Part shown: positions 5,007-6,149 of the stretch, in pieces
Layout of the letters: each line of letters starts with the position of its first letter
Numbering within the stretch: position 1 is the first letter of the stretch
NCBI GenBank assembly: GCA_016212045.1
Contig: JACRHO010000149.1
Span: forward strand, 1-6,149
From: Candidatus Omnitrophota bacterium
Lineage (GTDB): Bacteria > Omnitrophota > Gorgyraeia > Gygaellales > Profunditerraquicolaceae
Direction of reading: 5' to 3'
DNA: 6,149 nt
Position numbers and translations under genes: made by a program
The notes under the pieces: generated by a model
What the model was told of the DNA's origin: nothing
Databases searched by the model: none
What the model saw: only the letters and a program-made list of their open reading frames with translations

Positions 5007-6029
5007 ATGATTATCACATTTACCCGTCAACTTTTTATCCTGATGAAGGCAGGCATTCCGCTTTTAAAGGCCCTGCAGATTGTCTGCACGCAGCTTCCCC
5101 CAGGCAAATTCAGAGCGGATGTAGAGTCAGTCATTCAGGATATCCAGCAAGGCAAGAGTTTTTCTGAAGCCCTGACTAACTACCGCAGGTTTTTTTCCCT
5201 GTTTTACATTAATATGATTAAGGCAGCCGAGGTCAGCGGCAACCTAACCGGAATATTAAAAGAACTCTCCCAGCACTTGACGGAGCAGCGCCGCATTAGC
5301 CGGCAGGTGCAGTCGGCATTTATGTATCCTATATTTGTCTTAGTGATTGCCACGGTAATCTTAGTGGTTTTATTTATGTTTGTCCTGCCGGTTTTTACCC
5401 GGATATTTGAAGACCTGGGAGGAAAACTTCCGCCGGCCACGGCCTTTTTGATTAGCATCACCAACTTTGCCAGCCAGTGGGGGTGGTTATTCTTATTTCT
5501 TGTTACGGTTATAGTTACAACCCTGATTTTATTAGGGCTGAAGACTAACCGCGGCAGATACATCTCTAACTTGGTTATCTGGCGCATCCCCATCTTAGGG
5601 CACTTAGCCAAATCCGTGGAGATAGCCAGGTTCTGCCGGACCTTAGGCACGCTTTTATCTTCCGGCGTTACCTTGGTAAAAGGTTTTGAGGTTTTGCTGG
5701 AGACCACGCCCTCGGTTTTGCTGCGTCAGGCGATTGCAGAAATTCAGGATAGCTTAGAGCAGGGCGACAATCTCTCTTCGGCGATGGAGGAGACCGGGAT
5801 ATTTCCTCTGACTTTAGTGAAGATGATTCAGGTCGGAGAGGAGAGCGGAAAGATTGCCGATTTATTTTTAGATGCGGCAGAAGATTATGAAGAAGAAGTT
5901 TCTTTTGCCGTATCCGGATTTCTCTCGGTGCTTGAGCCGGTGCTCATCGTGGTGATGGGCGCGATTGTCGGCTTTATTGTCATCTCGCTATTTTTCCCCA
6001 TCTTTACCTTAAGCGGTCTGGTGAAATGA
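5007..6029 (+). CDS. Type II secretion system F / type IV pilus PilC-like inner-membrane platform protein, short form
   Basis: The product has 340 residues with two repeated T2SSF domains. Domain 1 is at about 3-129: FTRQLFILMKAGIPLLKAL, then AAEVSGNL at 73-80 and AFMYPIFVLV. Domain 2 is at about 206-331: ARFCRTLGTLLSSGVTLVKG, then VGEESGKI at 276-283 and LEPVLIVVMG. Membrane helices are predicted at about 108-130, 158-178 and 309-333, the usual GspF topology. GspF/PilC proteins sit in the inner membrane, interact with the assembly ATPase (GspE/PilB) and drive pseudopilin or pilin assembly. Canonical members have about 400 residues with a leading domain before the first T2SSF repeat. Here that leader is missing and an upstream in-frame stop shows it is not an annotation error. 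The next gene, a prepilin, overlaps its stop (ATGA), supporting a secretion/pilus operon. Whether it serves secretion or pilus assembly is not decided by sequence. Confidence 0.92.
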   Translation: MIITFTRQLFILMKAGIPLLKALQIVCTQLPPGKFRADVESVIQDIQQGKSFSEALTNYRRFFSLFYINMIKAAEVSGNLTGILKELSQHLTEQRRISRQVQSAFMYPIFVLVIATVILVVLFMFVLPVFTRIFEDLGGKLPPATAFLISITNFASQWGWLFLFLVTVIVTTLILLGLKTNRGRYISNLVIWRIPILGHLAKSVEIARFCRTLGTLLSSGVTLVKGFEVLLETTPSVLLRQAIAEIQDSLEQGDNLSSAMEETGIFPLTLVKMIQVGEESGKIADLFLDAAEDYEEEVSFAVSGFLSVLEPVLIVVMGAIVGFIVISLFFPIFTLSGLVK

Positions 6030-6149
6030 TGCAGGCCAAAAGAGGTTTTTCTTTAGTTGAAATCCTCCTTGCCCTATTAATCTTAGGAATAGGTATAGTT
6101 ACATTATTTAATCTTTTCCCCTTAGGCTTTCAGGCCTTAGCCTACAGCC
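6026..6149 (+). CDS. Prepilin-like protein with N-terminal cleavage/methylation motif (GspI/PilV-like), 3' end outside window
   Basis: Forty-one residues are visible. A short basic leader MMQAKRG is followed by FSLVEILLALLILGIG, the class III (prepilin peptidase) signal. Cleavage is expected between Gly7 and Phe8, giving mature Phe1 (to be N-methylated) and the conserved Glu5, then a hydrophobic assembly helix. The LLALLILGIGI pattern is closer to minor pseudopilins of the GspI/PilV group than to major pilins, but the diagnostic C-terminal part is off the window. The start ATG overlaps the stop of the platform gene (ATGA 6026-6029). A second ATG follows at 6029 and would shorten the leader by one residue. 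There is no clear Shine-Dalgarno, so initiation is probably coupled. Confidence 0.88.
   Translation, partial: MMQAKRGFSLVEILLALLILGIGIVTLFNLFPLGFQALAYS

Noticed and set aside
5204..5707. Minus-strand open frame of 167 codons
   Set aside because: It lies wholly inside the well-supported GspF/PilC-like gene, and its translation is basic low-complexity sequence without a recognisable domain. It is a shadow frame.
1..6149. CRISPR array, tRNA, rRNA, transposase or toxin-antitoxin genes
   Set aside because: No regularly spaced direct repeats, cloverleaf or rRNA-like stretches, or recognisable transposase or toxin motifs were seen on either strand.

Overview
The window is 6149 bases of gene-dense, moderate-GC bacterial DNA with every gene on the + strand. 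It carries a lipoprotein, an AsmA-type envelope protein and type II secretion/type IV pilus parts, so the host should be Gram-negative-like (diderm). Gene style (compact coupled operons, a glycine-zipper lipoprotein, a short GspF-like protein followed by a prepilin) would suit an uncultured lineage such as Omnitrophota or a related phylum. That placement is an inference from general appearance; no marker gene in the window settles it.

Layout. Bases 1-120 are the 3' end of a nitroreductase/SagB-type flavoprotein gene. Bases 121-353 hold no gene but contain three inverted repeats, two of which share a segment and therefore compete; the third ends just before a strong Shine-Dalgarno. Bases 354-797 encode a glycine-zipper lipoprotein. 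After a GC-rich hairpin (825-848) comes a tight group: a membrane-anchored coiled-coil protein with a proline-rich tail (863-1657), an 816-residue AsmA-family protein (1654-4104, ATGA overlap with the previous gene) and a membrane-anchored alpha/beta hydrolase (4107-4907, 2-base gap).

A 99-base gap (4908-5006) with a weak hairpin and a plausible extended -10 promoter separates this from a second unit: a GspF/PilC-like inner-membrane platform protein (5007-6029) coupled by an ATGA overlap to a prepilin-like gene (6026 onward) that runs off the window.

How the genes may work together. AsmA-family proteins are implicated in moving lipids across the periplasm or maintaining the outer membrane. 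Its neighbours (lipoprotein, coiled-coil membrane protein, membrane-anchored serine hydrolase) would suit an envelope-maintenance operon, but this partnership is inferred from gene order only. The second unit builds a type II secretion or type IV pilus-like machine. No mobile-element genes, CRISPR array, tRNA or rRNA were seen. The least explained sequence is the palindrome cluster at 121-332.
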